From positions 4,379,501 to 4,443,500 of the forward strand of contig NC_134681.1 in assembly GCF_024713945.1 (NCBI RefSeq): DNA of 64,000 nucleotides, in the 5' to 3' direction. Origin of the DNA: Dermatophagoides farinae (taxonomy: Eukaryota; Arthropoda; Arachnida; Sarcoptiformes; Pyroglyphidae). The notes beneath the pieces are model-generated. The model searched no databases, had not been told where the DNA came from, and saw only the letters and a list, made by a program, of their open reading frames with translations. Positions within the stretch are counted from its first letter, which is position 1. Each line of letters opens with the position of its first letter. Shown piece by piece: positions 36,884 through 50,302 of this stretch. Made by a program: the position numbers and the translations under genes.

Positions 36884-37507
36884 AAATCATTCACCATTCA
36901 TTCTTATATATTTAAACCAATCTGGTCAATATATATCATTGATTCATGTAAACATACACACACACGCATATATATATAAATGATGATGTTTTATTGTTAT
37001 TTTAATAAAATAAAAATCATTATATCAATAAATAAACATTTTTTTAATTCGAATGAATTTTTGTCCATTTGATTGTTCAGTATACAGAATATTCTGTGCG
37101 CGCCCGTGTGTGTGTGTGTATGTATGAGTGTGGGTTTGTTTGTTTGTGTATTTGATGGTGAAAATAAAAAAAAATATGGCAACAGAGAGTTTCAAAATGT
37201 TATAATAGTAGTAGATCAGATAAATTAGAATAAATATTTGAACATTGAAAATGATTCAATCAACAGGCTAATGAAAGAATTCTGGTTTTTGTTGTTGTTT
37301 TTTTTTTAGTTTTTTTTCAGTTTTATAATCGCATTCCAAAATATATTCAATTTGTAATTCAATATGAAAACAATGTCATTATCAGGTGAATGTAGAAAAA
37401 ATTTTTGTATTTGATGATCACAATGTATATGTACAACAGGTGTAACAAAAAAAAAAAATGAATGAATGAATTATTGATAAACCGGTACCACAGTAGTAAA
37501 ATCAAAA
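36884..37507. other. Convergent 3' region between mS25 and the galactosyltransferase
   Basis: 624 bp between two stop codons, with GT tracts and poly(A)/poly(T); no further coding sequence seen. Confidence 0.65.
37004..37009 (+). terminator. Candidate poly(A) signal of mS25
   Basis: AATAAA about 120 bases after the mS25 stop codon, in the sequence TTTAATAAAATAAAA; a second AATAAA-like run follows near 37027. Confidence 0.5.
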
Positions 37508-39011
37508 TCATCCTGAAGAATGTTTTTTATTATGATTATCATCAATTGGTGCATACAATTCAACAGAAATCCATGTATATAATTTTTTAAATACTAAATC
37601 CACAATATCATAATGGATATTGTTAATGCCATCGGTTTTAAAACGTCTCCAGCCATTATATAATTTTTTAAATCTTTTCTCAATAACAAAAAAAAAATAG
37701 AAAAGAGATCAATATTCAAATGCAAATTAATATGTAATAATAATAAACCTAGTCACAACATACCTTTCAGCGTTTGGTGATGTATTTTTATGTTTTAACA
37801 TTTTATATCTTGCAATATCATTTGAATAACGGCTAATTTTATAACCATAATGACGTATACGATTTGACCTAATCATGGAAAATTGAAAATGGCAAATCAA
37901 CAAAAAAAAAACAATATACAATAAACAATTTACATATCATCATCTTCACCACCCCAGCCCCAGAATTCATTGGAAAATCCATTAATTTTGATAAATTGTT
38001 CTTTATTCAATGCGCTGACACCACCGAATATATCTTTATAAGGTAATCTTTTTTTGTTTTTTTTTTTTTGATTGATCGATGAATGAATGAATGAATGAAA
38101 TGTAAAGGGAAAAAAATCAAAATTAATCCATTAATCCATTAATATATTCAAAAAAAACAACATCAAAAAAATGTGAACGGATTTGTTTTTTATCTGTTTT
38201 ACCTATAACGAAATTTATCAATAGCAACAGACATATGTCTAGGCTGTTCCGGACAAGTATAAAGATTACGATCATCTTCAGGAATTAGGTCAACATCATG
38301 AAATATAAAACAATCATATGGATATTGTTTTGATGCTTCCAAAAATCCTACGTTCATTAATTTAGCTCGATTGAATGATTTGTTTCCCAGCTAATTAAAA
38401 GATGATGATGATTATTCACATTATTTTCATGTATATAAATGGATGAAAACAAACCTGTTCAACAATATAAACGCCATAATCGATATTTTGTCGCATGAGC
38501 ATTGGATGAATATTGAGCAAAAATGTTCGTAAATGAAATTCACGATCACGATATGGAACAATGATTGCGACACGGCTATTACTATGACATTGTTTAGGTC
38601 TAAATCGGCCACCAATTTCTACTTGTGGAAACATTGTCTCAAGCTCTTCCATTGGTGGTGGATTGATTAACACTTTTAATCGGCCAACTATTATATATCA
38701 ATTCAAATAAATTAAAATTTCAATTAACATATTATCATCATCATCAACGATACTGACCTAGATTTGGTGGAACCAACGGACAATTAGGCAATGTACTTGA
38801 ATTGATCAATGTAATTGAATTGATGATAATTTTATCATTAATATTCGATGATGATAAACTGGATTGTTGTTTTTGTTGCATAATGATGGAATTCATTTTT
38901 TGACTATCAATGCTACCGGTTTGATTGTCTGTTGTTGATGATGATGTATTTATTTTCATTTTTGAAGCAAATAAATCATCATTGATGATTGTATGAATTT
39001 CAAATGTCTCA

Positions 39012-39042
<31 letters not shown>

Positions 39043-39508
39043 GTGATTGTGATTGATTATTATTGGAGTTGTCGTTATTAATTTGTCCACGATAATGATA
39101 ATAATTTGTAGGCATATAATTGAATGGACCAGATTTAAATTGTATCACAAATAATATTACAAATAATAGGAACAATAAAAAACGTATTGACCTGATATAT
39201 TTGAATAATAAAATTAGACTAGCACTTTTGGAATGTAACATTGTAATTGTTTCATTATTATTTTTATGTTGATCTTCATCATTATTATCATCATGATCAT
39301 CATCATCATTACGATGTTTGTAATTGATAACAATATCATCATCTTCTTCATCAATCACTATTAATTGTCCATTATTATTATTATTATTATTGATGATTGA
39401 ATTAGAATCATTGTTGGTGATAATTGTATGGATGGAATTTCGATCAACAACATTTACTGTTACCGGTACACGATGATAACGATATGGTCGACTAAATGAT
39501 TTTTTCAT
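37508..39508 (-). CDS. Beta-1,4-galactosyltransferase family protein (type II Golgi membrane enzyme)
   Basis: Transfers Gal (or GalNAc in many arthropod members) from its UDP-sugar to GlcNAc or another acceptor in the Golgi lumen; the exact substrate cannot be told. Six exons: 39508-38758, 38687-38455, 38390-38203, 38047-37934, 37868-37764, 37673-37508, in phase, about 518 residues. There is a type II membrane segment at about 108-124 (RFLLFLLFVILFVIQF), then a Ser/Asn-rich stem. The family cores are NCPLVPPNLVGRLKV, FRPKQCHSNSRVAIIVPYRDRE, YGVYIVEQ, FNRAKLMNVGF, FIFHDVDLIPEDD (DVD metal site, about 360-362), YKDIFGGVSAL and WGWGGEDDDM (about 420-428). The first ATG gives an unusually long acidic cytosolic tail; the in-frame ATG at MLHSKSASLILLF (39241) would give the usual short tail. 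The C-terminal exon (RFKKLYNGWRRFKTDGINN) completes the domain. Confidence 0.94.
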
Positions 39509-40089
39509 TTCGAATTTTTTTTTTATTTTTTATTGTCGCTATTTATTTGATAATCATCGAAAATGATGGTGAAAAAAAAAATTCAAATCTCGATATTATC
39601 ACATTGTGTTGTTGTTGTCGATTTGATAAATGACACAAGGCAACCAACCAATCAGCCAGCCAATCAATCAATCAATCAATCACTTTAGTTATGTGATGAC
39701 GATATAAAATAAAATAAAAAATCTCCATAGAGAATCAAGTTTTAGATTAACTTTAATCAATTGATTAATACTTACAATAATCATTATGTTTAGGCACAAC
39801 AACAAAAAAAATCAACAGTTTTAATTATCATTAAAAAAATTTAATATATATTGATTTGATATATAATTTTAAACAATCAACGTGTTGATGATAACGATGG
39901 TGATTGCATCGTTTTTTTTTCTTAAAGTCAAAAAAAAACAGGCCAATCGATTTGTTGCAATGATGATGGTGAAATTTGAAGAGAGAAAAAAAAATTCTTT
40001 ATTTCAATAAATGATGATGATTTTGATCAAAAATTTTTTGTTTCAAAAATTTGGACATTTTCATTTTACGTCCAATTGATGACACGTTA

Positions 40090-40129
<40 letters not shown>

Positions 40130-42222
40130 TGGGTGGGTGTTTGGGAGGAAAAAAAAATACAACTTTTAATTGGAATTTTAAAATTTGATGAATATCAACA
40201 CATGCACGCACGCACACACGGATATCAATATTTCCACTTAAACAAATGATAATAATGATGGAATGATAATGATAATAAAAACTAAATATGAAAAAATTGA
40301 TTTTCTACAAAACGAAATAAAAAACAGAAACAGAAAAAAGCAACAACAAAAAAAAAGACATAAAACAACGCAAAGATGGCCAATGAAATAAATATAAATA
40401 TAAATGAATGAATGAATGGCTAATATATATTAACATATATAAATCCATTCATCGTAAACAAACTGAATGAAACAAAACAAAACAAAAATCATCATCATCA
40501 TTCAAATGATAAAACACAAAAACAAAAACAACAAAAACAACGACGACGACAACGACGGAAAAAAATTTGCTTACAAAAAAAAAAAAAAAAAAACACCCAC
40601 CCATACTTGAAATGAAAAAAAACAAACAAACAAAAAAAAAAATCACTGCCAGATTATCATTTTAACGCCAACAACAACATGATCACCATCATCATCATCA
40701 TGAAGATGAAAACAATAAAAATGGTAATCATGGTCAGAAGAATGAAGAAGTAAAAAAAAAAAGAAAAAACCTCATAAATGAATGAATGAATGAATGAACA
40801 ATTCGTACAACAAAATATATACAAGGCTACTAATAATAATAAAACAATATAATAAGTAAAAACTTTTTTTTCTTCATTTCATCCAGTAAACATGCAATGG
40901 TTTAAATGATTTAGCCGTGGATATATACACACACACAAAAAAACATCTTCATTGCACCAAATTCGGATAAAAAACACGAAAGAAAATTGAAAATGATGAT
41001 AAATTTAAGCATCAACCTACGGGTTTTTTTTTTGTTCATACACACACACGCAAAGACAATGACCAATCTGATTGAAGAAAGAGAAAAAAAAATTTTTTTT
41101 TTCTTTTATCATTGCCAAAAACACCCACCAACCAATTTTTTTTTTATTTCAATGTTTTTCCACCATGTTTTTTGTGTGTGTGTGTGTGTGTTGAAATGAA
41201 AGATTAATGAATAACAGCAGCAACAACAACAAAAAAAAAATCTGGAAGGGCAGAGTTCAAAATCAAAATTCAATCAGATCGATATTTATGTATGTTTATT
41301 ATGGTGGTAGCAGCAGCAGCAAAAAAAATGATAAATGATTAAAAAATAAATAAAAAAAAAACAGGTCGTACACAAGTGAGCAAACAAACAAACAAAAAAA
41401 CGATTAAAGAGTCAAGAGGATGAAGAAAACAAAAAAATTTCTTTCTCTAAGATTCTAAAATTGTGAGAAAAAAAAACATAACAAGGTAGACAACAAAAAA
41501 CATTCGATCGAAACCAATGATTCTAATCTATCCATAGATAACAACAACAACAACAACAGCATCAATTGATGATGATTGTAATGATGATCATCACTTTATA
41601 ATACCCAGTAATAATAAGTAGTCTGCTTGTCAAGAAAAAAAAATAGCATCACTACTCACAATATGATCGATATTTTTCCAATCATCATCATCATCATTAT
41701 CTTGTCTATCATGATGATGATGATGATGATGATAATGGAATGACCAATCTTATTTTTGGTTATAAAATAAAATATATAAATGATGATGTTGATGATCTAT
41801 TTTTTTTTCTTTGAGAAAAAAAAATATCAATACATTTCATCATCATCATCATCATCATTGAACACATAGGTCAAACTCTTCTTTCTTTTTTTCTTTCTTT
41901 TATAATTGCATTTTAGCCAAAGAATGAAAAACGATGAAATTCATTCTCATTTTTCCTCGCACCTCACCACCATCAAAACTAAAAATCTTTAAAACGAATT
42001 TTTTTTTCTTCTTTTGAACATCGATGAATGATGATGATGATGATGATAATAATAATATGGTACTATATCGATGATGATTATTGTTATTTTTTTCAAATAA
42101 AAACTCAAATGATTGACTCGTTCGATGATGATGACAAACAATAATCATTTTTTTCTCATCTTTATATAAAATTTTTATACTTTGCAAGTATTTTCTTTTT
42201 ATTTTCTCGCTAGAAAGAAATT

Positions 42223-42248
42223 CAAAATCGATTGTTCAATCGATTTTG
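42223..42248. repeat. Perfect 12-bp inverted repeat with 2-base loop
   Basis: CAAAATCGATTG, then TT, then CAATCGATTTTG: a near-perfect 26-bp palindrome in the gene desert. ATCGAT-type short palindromes are frequent in this sequence, but this one is unusually long. Confidence 0.8.
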
Positions 42249-45200
42249 ATTGACTTTGTGTGTGTGTATTGTATCCAATTTTTTTTGTTTGTTTGTTATA
42301 TTTCGATTCAATCGATCATTGATATGAATGAGAAAATAAAATGAATGAATGAATGAATGGATGAATTTTTTTTTCTTCACATGAAAAATTCTTTTTGCAC
42401 ATATTTCGTCGATAATGATGACAATAATGTCAATCTAAACAGGGGGGAAAAAAATAACTTTTCAATTCAGGATGGCAATCGATATTTTTTTTTTTTGTTC
42501 TTTTTTCTCACAATCACTGTGTGTGTGTGTGTCGAAATAGTCATCATTATTGGAGAATTATAACGATTCTTTTTTATTATATTTTTCAGGATTAGAATTG
42601 AAAACACCTGTAAACATCCGATCTGATTTATCATGTAATTTCAATGATTAATGAATATAAAAAGATTGTAATGTTTATTGTCCTTATACAACAACAACAA
42701 CAACAACAACGACAATAACAACAATGACAACAGGAAAAGACCTGATCAATAAATCAATCAATCATTCAAATTTGATGACCTCGATTTGTTGTTGATGTTG
42801 TTGTTGTTGTCGGTGGTAAATAATACAAATAATTTTCATATACATACAAATATGATGAATATGTTTCAAATGATTATTTGACACCAGATTTGAATATGTT
42901 AATCATATATTGATCCAAAAAACAATCATCTATCACGGCCTTATTACACAAGGTAAACAACAACAACAACCACACCGAAAAAAAGAACATGGTGCAAAAA
43001 AACGCAATTATAGTTTTTGGGTGCAAAAAAAAAACAATATCGATTATTTTTTGCACAAACAACAACACAGATCTATTAGTGCAAATCGATACATAATAAT
43101 GATTGTCATATGAATACAACAAAACAAAACAAAACAAAAAACAAAAAACAAATTATCAACTTATTATCTCTAGTGAAGAGAAGAAAAAAATTCCAGAATA
43201 AAATTCCGTAATTTTATTCCATACATACACCACCGCCTACAATGAATAATTCACAATCACACAAAAAAAATCAGCATAGATTGAAAAGATTAAACATCAG
43301 CAAAAAAAAAGTCAAGAATGGTTGAATGGAAAAAAAACAACAACAAAAAAAACCACAAACTCAAAACACGAATATGAACAAGAATATGAAAACAAAAGAA
43401 AAAGTAGAACCAGTAGAGAATGTGGAAAACATTGAATTTTTCGTGCAAAACAAAACAAAAAAAAATCATTTTCAACACACACACACACACCAACAAACAA
43501 ACAAACAATGAAAATGAAACTAAGAAATTGTACAATTTGAACCTGGTAAATGTAATATTTTTCATTCTCATTTTTTTTATTATTTGTTTTTTTTCTGTTT
43601 TGTGTTTTGATTCTCATGTTTTTTTTATCTATTTTTTTGGTGCTTCATTCGTATTTGTTTTTTTGTTCTGTTCTGTTTTTTTTTGTTGTTTGATTTTCGT
43701 TACCGTGGTCGTTCCATAAAATGTGTTAGATTCTTACCGGGAGTATAATATATATATGTAACTATGTGTATGTGTGTTTGCTGGTTTTACCGCTTTCCGT
43801 AGATACATATGGCCAAAAACAACAACATAATTTGGATTTTATCGTTTCGTTTTAGTTTTGGGTGATATGAAAAAAAACGAAACGACCTGACGTTTACGTT
43901 GGTGAAAAAAAAAAAATAAAATAAAAACAAAACAAAAAAAAAAGAAAATTTTTAGACTTTTTGATTGCATTTGATATTTGATTCTGGAAACACTTACGAA
44001 TCATACACATTCACATACATCAAACCAACCAACCAACCAAAGAACCAACCAACCACCCACGAAATAAAAAAAAAACATAATCATCTAAATGAGATTTTTC
44101 TCGCTGTATATTTTCTTTCTTTCTTACGTTTTTTTTTTGTTTTGTTTTGTTTCATCTTTGATGTTGTTGTTGTTGTTATTGTTGTTGTTGTTGTTGTTAA
44201 AAAAAATGAATCTGAAACAATTTTTTTTTCAAATACATTTTTCTGGTTCTTTGACTTTCTTTCTGAATTTTTTTTTGTTGTTGTTGTTGCTGATTATGTA
44301 GTTGTCGTTGTTGTTGTTTTTGTTTTTTTTTCTGGATTTACTATTTATGTGATTTCAGAAACACCAGAAATTGAAAATACCTTGAGGAAAATGGAAAAAA
44401 AAAATTTTTATGGAAATTTTCGCCATAACCATCTGGAGTATAATAATAATATAAGTCAATATCACCTATTCAATATATTGAATTACTGGAACAACGACAA
44501 CAACTGCCACCACTACCTACCACTGCTACTACTATTAAGTACCATGTCAGAACAATAGGAAAAAAAACCATAAACCTTATATAATGATAATGATAATAAT
44601 AAAATTCAAAACGACCCGGTATTCTAGAATAATCGAGAAAATAAAAAGAATTGTCGTTTTTCCCCAAGTAGATTGGTGTCAATAACCAAAACCCTTTCTA
44701 ATTCTTGTTACTTGCCTTGTTATTCACACACACATATGCTGTATATATATATTAAATACAGAATATGCAAACAGAAAAAAATGAAATGAAATGAAATGAA
44801 ATAAAATTCTTTATTTTTCTCTCCATTTTTTTTATGTCGCCATAGTGAAATCAATTATATTATTATATATTATATTATTTTTCATGTCAAACATGCACAA
44901 TTGTCATTGTAAAAAGAATGGGAGAGAGAGAGAAAGAATTTTTTCCCTTTATACCACTGGGCATTAAAGAAAAAAAAGTTTGGCAACAATTTTATCAGAG
45001 AAAAAAAAATTTATACTAACGAACCATCACCAACCACCACCACCACCATATTGAAAACGTACACACACACACACACATAAAAAACAAGGCGTGAACAGCA
45101 GAATAGAAGAAAAAAAAAGATAATTTGAACAATTGGCGTCATCATCATCATCATCATGGTAATATTAAAAATTCCTGATAAAAAAAAATTATGTACAGAA

Positions 45201-45732
45201 TTCATATACATGGAAACAATTCAATTCATTTTTTTTTTTTGAATGCTCGAGGCAAACAAGACCATGTTTGTGAGAGAAAAAAAAACAATCTGACTGAAAT
45301 GAATAAAAGGAATAATGATGATGATGATTGTATGAAATTTTTTTAACTTTAAAACACATGAAAAATGAAAATTTTCCAAACCATTTTCAATCGATAATAA
45401 TTGTTCTGATCAATATATAATAATTAATTCTTTTGTTTGTCGTTGTTTTTTTTGTGTATCGTTCAAAACAGAACGATATATTTGTCAAATACGAGATAGA
45501 GAGAGAGAGAGAGAGAGAAATTGAATTCATTTACATAATTTTTTTTCCGGTTCAGTTGTTGTTTTTGTAGTAGAAAAAAATATTCTTTTTTTTCTGGAAT
45601 GATAAAATGGAATATAATTAACCTCATTGAATGAGAAAAATATTCTAGAATTGAGAGAGCGAGAGAGAGAGAGAAAAAAAAACATGTAAAAATGACAGGA
45701 ACATACAAGATTCAAGCTAAACATTGATAACT

Positions 45733-45763
<31 letters not shown>

Positions 45764-47087
45764 AACAATTTGAACCATTTCCGATTCATTCAAAATGTGT
45801 GTGCATGAATGTAATTTAGGTGTTTTAATATCATCATCATTGAAAATGGGACATTCCATTGTTATTGTATTGTAGTGAATGTTTTTTTTCTTTTTTTGAA
45901 TAAAAAATTCCACTATCAGTTTTTTTTATATTTCTCATTCTGTTTGTCTGGTTTGGCATTTTTTTGGTTGCACTTTAGAATTAGATCATTATCATCATCA
46001 TTATTATGACGATAATGATGATGATGATGGCCAAAAAAAAAAAATTAGTTACATCATTTTCAATGGGAAATATTTAATTTTTTTTTTTACCTCGCTCTAT
46101 ATAATAACGATGATCAATAAATAAATTCTTGATGCTTGTAATAATCGACATTATAATGATAATGATGATAATGATAATGATGATGAAAATCGATTATCAA
46201 CATTTAAACTAGAATAAATTATCGTTTCATTTTCCTTATGAAGAATAAAGAATTCGAGAATTGACCTCAATATATATGGAATTACTAGAAAGCGAAAAAA
46301 AAATTTTTTGTTTTTTTTTATATCCAGAATCCAGAATGTTTAATGAATAATTTGAAGCTTTACTGTTGTAAAAAAAAGAATGATGATGATGATGAAAAAA
46401 ACTTTTGATTCTTCATTTTACAAGTGTTTTGCGTTTTGTTTTTTTGTTTTGTTATTAGTTCACATTCTATCCAATTGTTTATTCACATATATCAAACAAT
46501 TTTGTATCTTTCTCTATACTGTATATGTTCTCTATTCATTCAACCGTTCAAGCTTATATTCAATTCAAAAATATCTAATATATTAATCAACACGGCTGTC
46601 GTCAAATGAACGGGCAAAAAAAAAAAACAGCAACGACAACAACAACAAGTCAGCCATTTATTTATTGCAATGTTAATGACCGAATGCAACTAGCGAATGA
46701 ATAAAAAAAGGAAAAAAAAGATGGAGCAAAAGCAAAAAAAAAAACAAACCTAAAACCAGCTACACAGCTTGTTTGTTGATGTTCATCATCATTTATAAAC
46801 AAGCAAAATATAGTAGTTTGTTGTATCTAGCTTATCCACTTTTTTTTATTATACCCAAAATGAAATGAAAAAAAAAATTCATTTCATCCGAATATTACCG
46901 AATGTGTGTACCACACACACACAAAAACAAATTTTAGACCAATCTACTATACCAATACATTACGATGTTTGTACATGGTACGAATTTGTTTTTTTGTTTT
47001 CCAGTCTATAGGAATTTCAATTTTTTTGAATTATTCATCAAAAAATGAAAGAAAGATTAACACAATTGATTTTGTTTATTCAGAACA

Positions 47088-47122
<35 letters not shown>

Positions 47123-48863
47123 GATCCATGTCAGTCAATATGTCATCATCATATTTTTTTGTTTTGTTTTCATCATTAAATTTCTGGCCAATAATGATGA
47201 TGATGATGATCATGATGATGATTGAGACTTGATGACGGACCATGAATAATTGAATGTAAAACAAATTCATGTAAACATGTCATGTGTGTGTGTGTAGAAA
47301 TATTACCGAAAGAAAATTATCGAACACACACACACACACACAGACACACAGTTGATAAAATAGATCAAACAAACAAACAAACAAAATATTTCACTCAACA
47401 ATTAATTAATTAATAATTTTGTTGTCATCATCATTAACATTTTTTTGTAAATTAGATTGAAAAAAATGCAAAATATTTTGATAATATGCGTAGTTATTAT
47501 ATATATTCATATTGATGTGATCATCAGCATCATTTTTACAATTTAATTTGTTTATATATATCAAATATATATTTATAAAAAAAAACTTACCCAAAACAAA
47601 ATTGAAGAAAAAATGTACCCGAAAAAAAAACCAAACACGTACACAAGAATAAATGTTATATATGATAATGAATGGAACAAAAGAATCAATCAGATGAAAA
47701 AAAAACAAAAATTTTAATTTTAAATTTGCAAAACAAACACAGACACAGATCACATTAATCATCATATATAATATTGATTGATTGATTGAAAACACACACA
47801 CAAATATTTATTGAATTTCAATGTATGCGTTTAATTGTGTGTGTGTGTGTGTTGCGTGTGTTTGTATATATACATGAGCAAATTGTTGATCATGTATCAA
47901 GAAAACATACAAAACGAATTTTTTTTTTTTTCGTTCAAATTGGATATAAAATTGTTATCATCATCATTCATTCATTCATTCAATGTCGTACCACTTCTTT
48001 TTTTTAAAAAAAAATCATCAAGGAATCTTAAACATATAAGATGAATAGTGGCAATGATTATGATGATGATGGTGATGAAGGAAAATGAATCAACAAATTG
48101 ATGATGCTATGTTTGTTGTTATGAGTGTGTGCTATGTATCTCACCTTTTTTTTTTGTTTTGTTTGATGATTGTGTTTGTGTGTGTGTGTGAAATTTTTTT
48201 TTTTCGTTTTCGTTTCTTCATTCATTCATTCATACCACCATCATCATCATCATCATCATCATAGTGGTTGATTTCATTTTTCAAATTGAATTTTCAAATA
48301 AAAAAGAAAAAAAAAACAAGACAAAACTTGTTCACGTGTACTGAATGAACAAGAAAATGAATCCAATGATTATGGATCAATGATGGTGATAGTGATGGTG
48401 ATTGTACTGAAATGTGCTGTGAATGCGTTGGTATGAAGGCGCCAATTTAATCAAACACAACACAATGGTGTTGTGAAAAAAAAAATCATTAGCCAATCAT
48501 CATCATTTTATATAGATGGATGGTTAACTTCCTCACACACACACAGAGAAAAATTTACACAATAAATTCGTGGATGATATTTATTTCAATTAAATTAAAT
48601 TGAATTGAATTGAATTAAAAATTGTTTGAGTTGTTAAATGAAAAAAATGTTGTTGTCTGTTGATGTTGATGATGATGATGATGGAAAACAAGATAAATTT
48701 TTTTTTGTCTTCCTTTTTTTCTATCTACACGTTTTTTGTTTCGTTTATTCTCCTCCAAACACACACACACATGCATGCATTGACAGAAAATGCAAAAGGA
48801 AATGTTTGAAAACGATTGAGAGAGAAACGATATCAAACACTTTACAGGACTAATACTACAACT

Positions 48864-48872
48864 TATACTAAA
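48864..48872 (+). repeat. Left copy of 9-bp direct repeat TATACTAAA (candidate target-site duplication)
   Basis: Identical to 50672-50680, which abuts the right end of the foldback element. On the left, eight bases (TAATAATA) separate it from the CACACATGACC terminus, so either the termini differ or the match is fortuitous in AT-rich DNA. Confidence 0.4.
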
Positions 48873-48880
48873 TAATAATA

Positions 48881-49315
48881 CACACATGACCAGTAAGTAA
48901 TAGTACACTTTTGAAAAAAGCATTACGGCCTATGGGAGAGAGGGTTTTTTCAAAGCTCCGAAAACCATGTTTTTTGTCGGAATAAAGCGAAAATATTTTA
49001 CTAGTGCATAGTGAAAGAGTTGCTCTTTGAACAATCTGAGTTTCAACTTCCGGCTACCATTTTCGAGAGTAGAAGTGGGGTGTCAAAGTTTATGTAGGGA
49101 AAATTTTCGCCCCTCTCGACTGTAATTCCATCTGGCGGATTAATAAATCCCTGAGGTCGGCAAAAATGTATGGACACCATAATGTGTATTGCAATCATAC
49201 TTAACATCAATTTAGACAATTTTGCATTTGTTTTGAAAATCTTGTTCCAAGATCTAGAAAAAATTATGGCTTATTTTGTGCCATTTTTACATCGAGAAAA
49301 TGACAAATTTCCAAA
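48881..49315 (+). repeat. Left unique terminal inverted repeat of the foldback element
   Basis: About 435 bp, ending where the CTAACACGACCAG array begins. It differs from the right arm mainly by short extra blocks on this side (for example AGTAATAGTA after ACCAGTA, ATTTTACTAG after GCGAAA, and TTAATAAATCCCTG after GGCGGA). Confidence 0.85.
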
Positions 49316-49547
49316 CTAACACGACCAGCCCAGAATCGAGAAAACATCAAATCCAACCTAACACGACCAGTTCAGAATCGAGAAAATAACAAGTCCAAAC
49401 TAACACGACCAGTTCAGAATTCAAAATTGAGAAAATAACAAATCCAAACTAACACAATCAATTCAGAATTCAAAATTCACAATCGAAAAAATATCAAGTC
49501 CAAACTAACACGACCAGTTCAGAATCGAGAAAATGACAAATCCAAAC
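49316..49547 (+). repeat. Left subterminal tandem array (five units)
   Basis: Units begin at about 49316, 49358, 49400, 49449 and 49505 with CTAACACGACCAG, followed by TTCAGAATCGAGAAAA and AACAAATCCAA variants. The core is about 42 bp; two units are lengthened by an inserted ATTCAAAATT-type block. Confidence 0.88.
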
Positions 49548-49831
49548 TGAATTTGAATTATTATCGACTTTTACAACATTTTTTCGAATCAGATAAAATT
49601 TTTTTTGATGATCATTTGTTAATGTTATTCATTGTGTGGAAAATTACAACAACATATTCTGAAAATAAATATTTTCATCTTCAATGGCAGAACATTGGAT
49701 ACATATCGAATTAATTGAATGTAACAAACATTATTCACCAACCAATTCTGGTAACTAATTCCAATAACTAACCATCTGAACTGGTCGTGTTAGGTTGGAT
49801 TTGATGTTTTCTCGATTCTGAACCGGTCATG

Positions 49832-50032
49832 CCACGGTGGTAACGTTCTAATAATGTTAATAAATAGATTAGTTTTTTTGTCAATAAATAGATTAGTTTT
49901 TTTTATCAAAAAACTTTATTTATGCGAGTACATTTATTGTTGGTAAAAAAAATTTTGTGACTCTTTAAAAACTTTGAAATTTTGTAAATTGTAATTTTTG
50001 ACTCTTCTGACTCAAAAGGTTGCCGACCCCTG
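49832..50032 (-). mobile_element. hAT-like transposon end nested in the foldback loop
   Basis: Read on the minus strand from 50032 it begins CAGGGGTCGGCAACC then TTTTGAGTCAGAAGAGTC and an AAAGAGTCAC motif, the typical look of hAT terminal sequence. The left limit is approximate. No matching CAGGGG end or 8-bp duplication was found on the left, so it looks like a solo or truncated end. It also contains two tandem copies of AATAAATAGATTAGTTTTTT. Confidence 0.6.
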
Positions 50033-50044
50033 GTATAATGGATT

Positions 50045-50302
50045 TGCCATTCTCTGGATTCTGAACTCTTCGTGTTAGGTTGGATTTGTCATTTTCTCGA
50101 TTTTGAGTTTTGAATTCTGAACTGGTCGTGTTAGTTTGGATTTGTTATTTTCTCGATTCTGAACTGGTCGTGTTAGGTTGGATTTGTCATTTTCTCGATT
50201 CTGAACTGGTCGTGTTAGTTTGGACTTGTTATTTTCTCGATTCTGAACTGGTCGTGTTAGGTTGGATTTGATGTTTTCTCGATTCTGGGCTGGTCGTGTT
50301 AG
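50045..50302 (-). repeat. Right subterminal tandem array (six units, inverted)
   Basis: Six copies of the unit in inverted orientation (…CTGAACTGGTCGTGTTAG then GTTGGATTTGT or TTTGGACTTGT variants), GTGTTAG falling near 50073, 50125, 50168, 50212, 50251 and 50297. The first copy (CTGAACTCTTCGTG) is the most diverged. Confidence 0.88.

Larger units (their letters stand above)
39509..48872. other. Gene desert dominated by simple repeats
   Basis: About 9.4 kb with no credible coding region. Numerous CAT/ATG, CAA/TTG, GT/CA, CAG (near 41306-41324), AAACA and AATG runs occur; GT tract at 40092-40136. Open frames are translated repeats and change character in every frame. A perfect hairpin at 42223-42248 is listed separately. 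Confidence 0.7.

Noticed and set aside
43965-44558. 197-codon plus-strand frame
   Set aside because: Composed of Phe/Val runs from poly(T) and GTT repeats; no conserved segment.
49145-49165. CTGAGGTCGGCAAAAATG in the left arm as a second hAT end
   Set aside because: It occurs at the same place in both arms and lacks the CAGGGGTCGGCAACC core, so it belongs to the arm sequence.
49316-49547. CRISPR-like look of regularly spaced repeats
   Set aside because: The whole about 42-bp unit is repeated with no unique spacers, the array is mirrored by an inverted copy, and the genome is animal.
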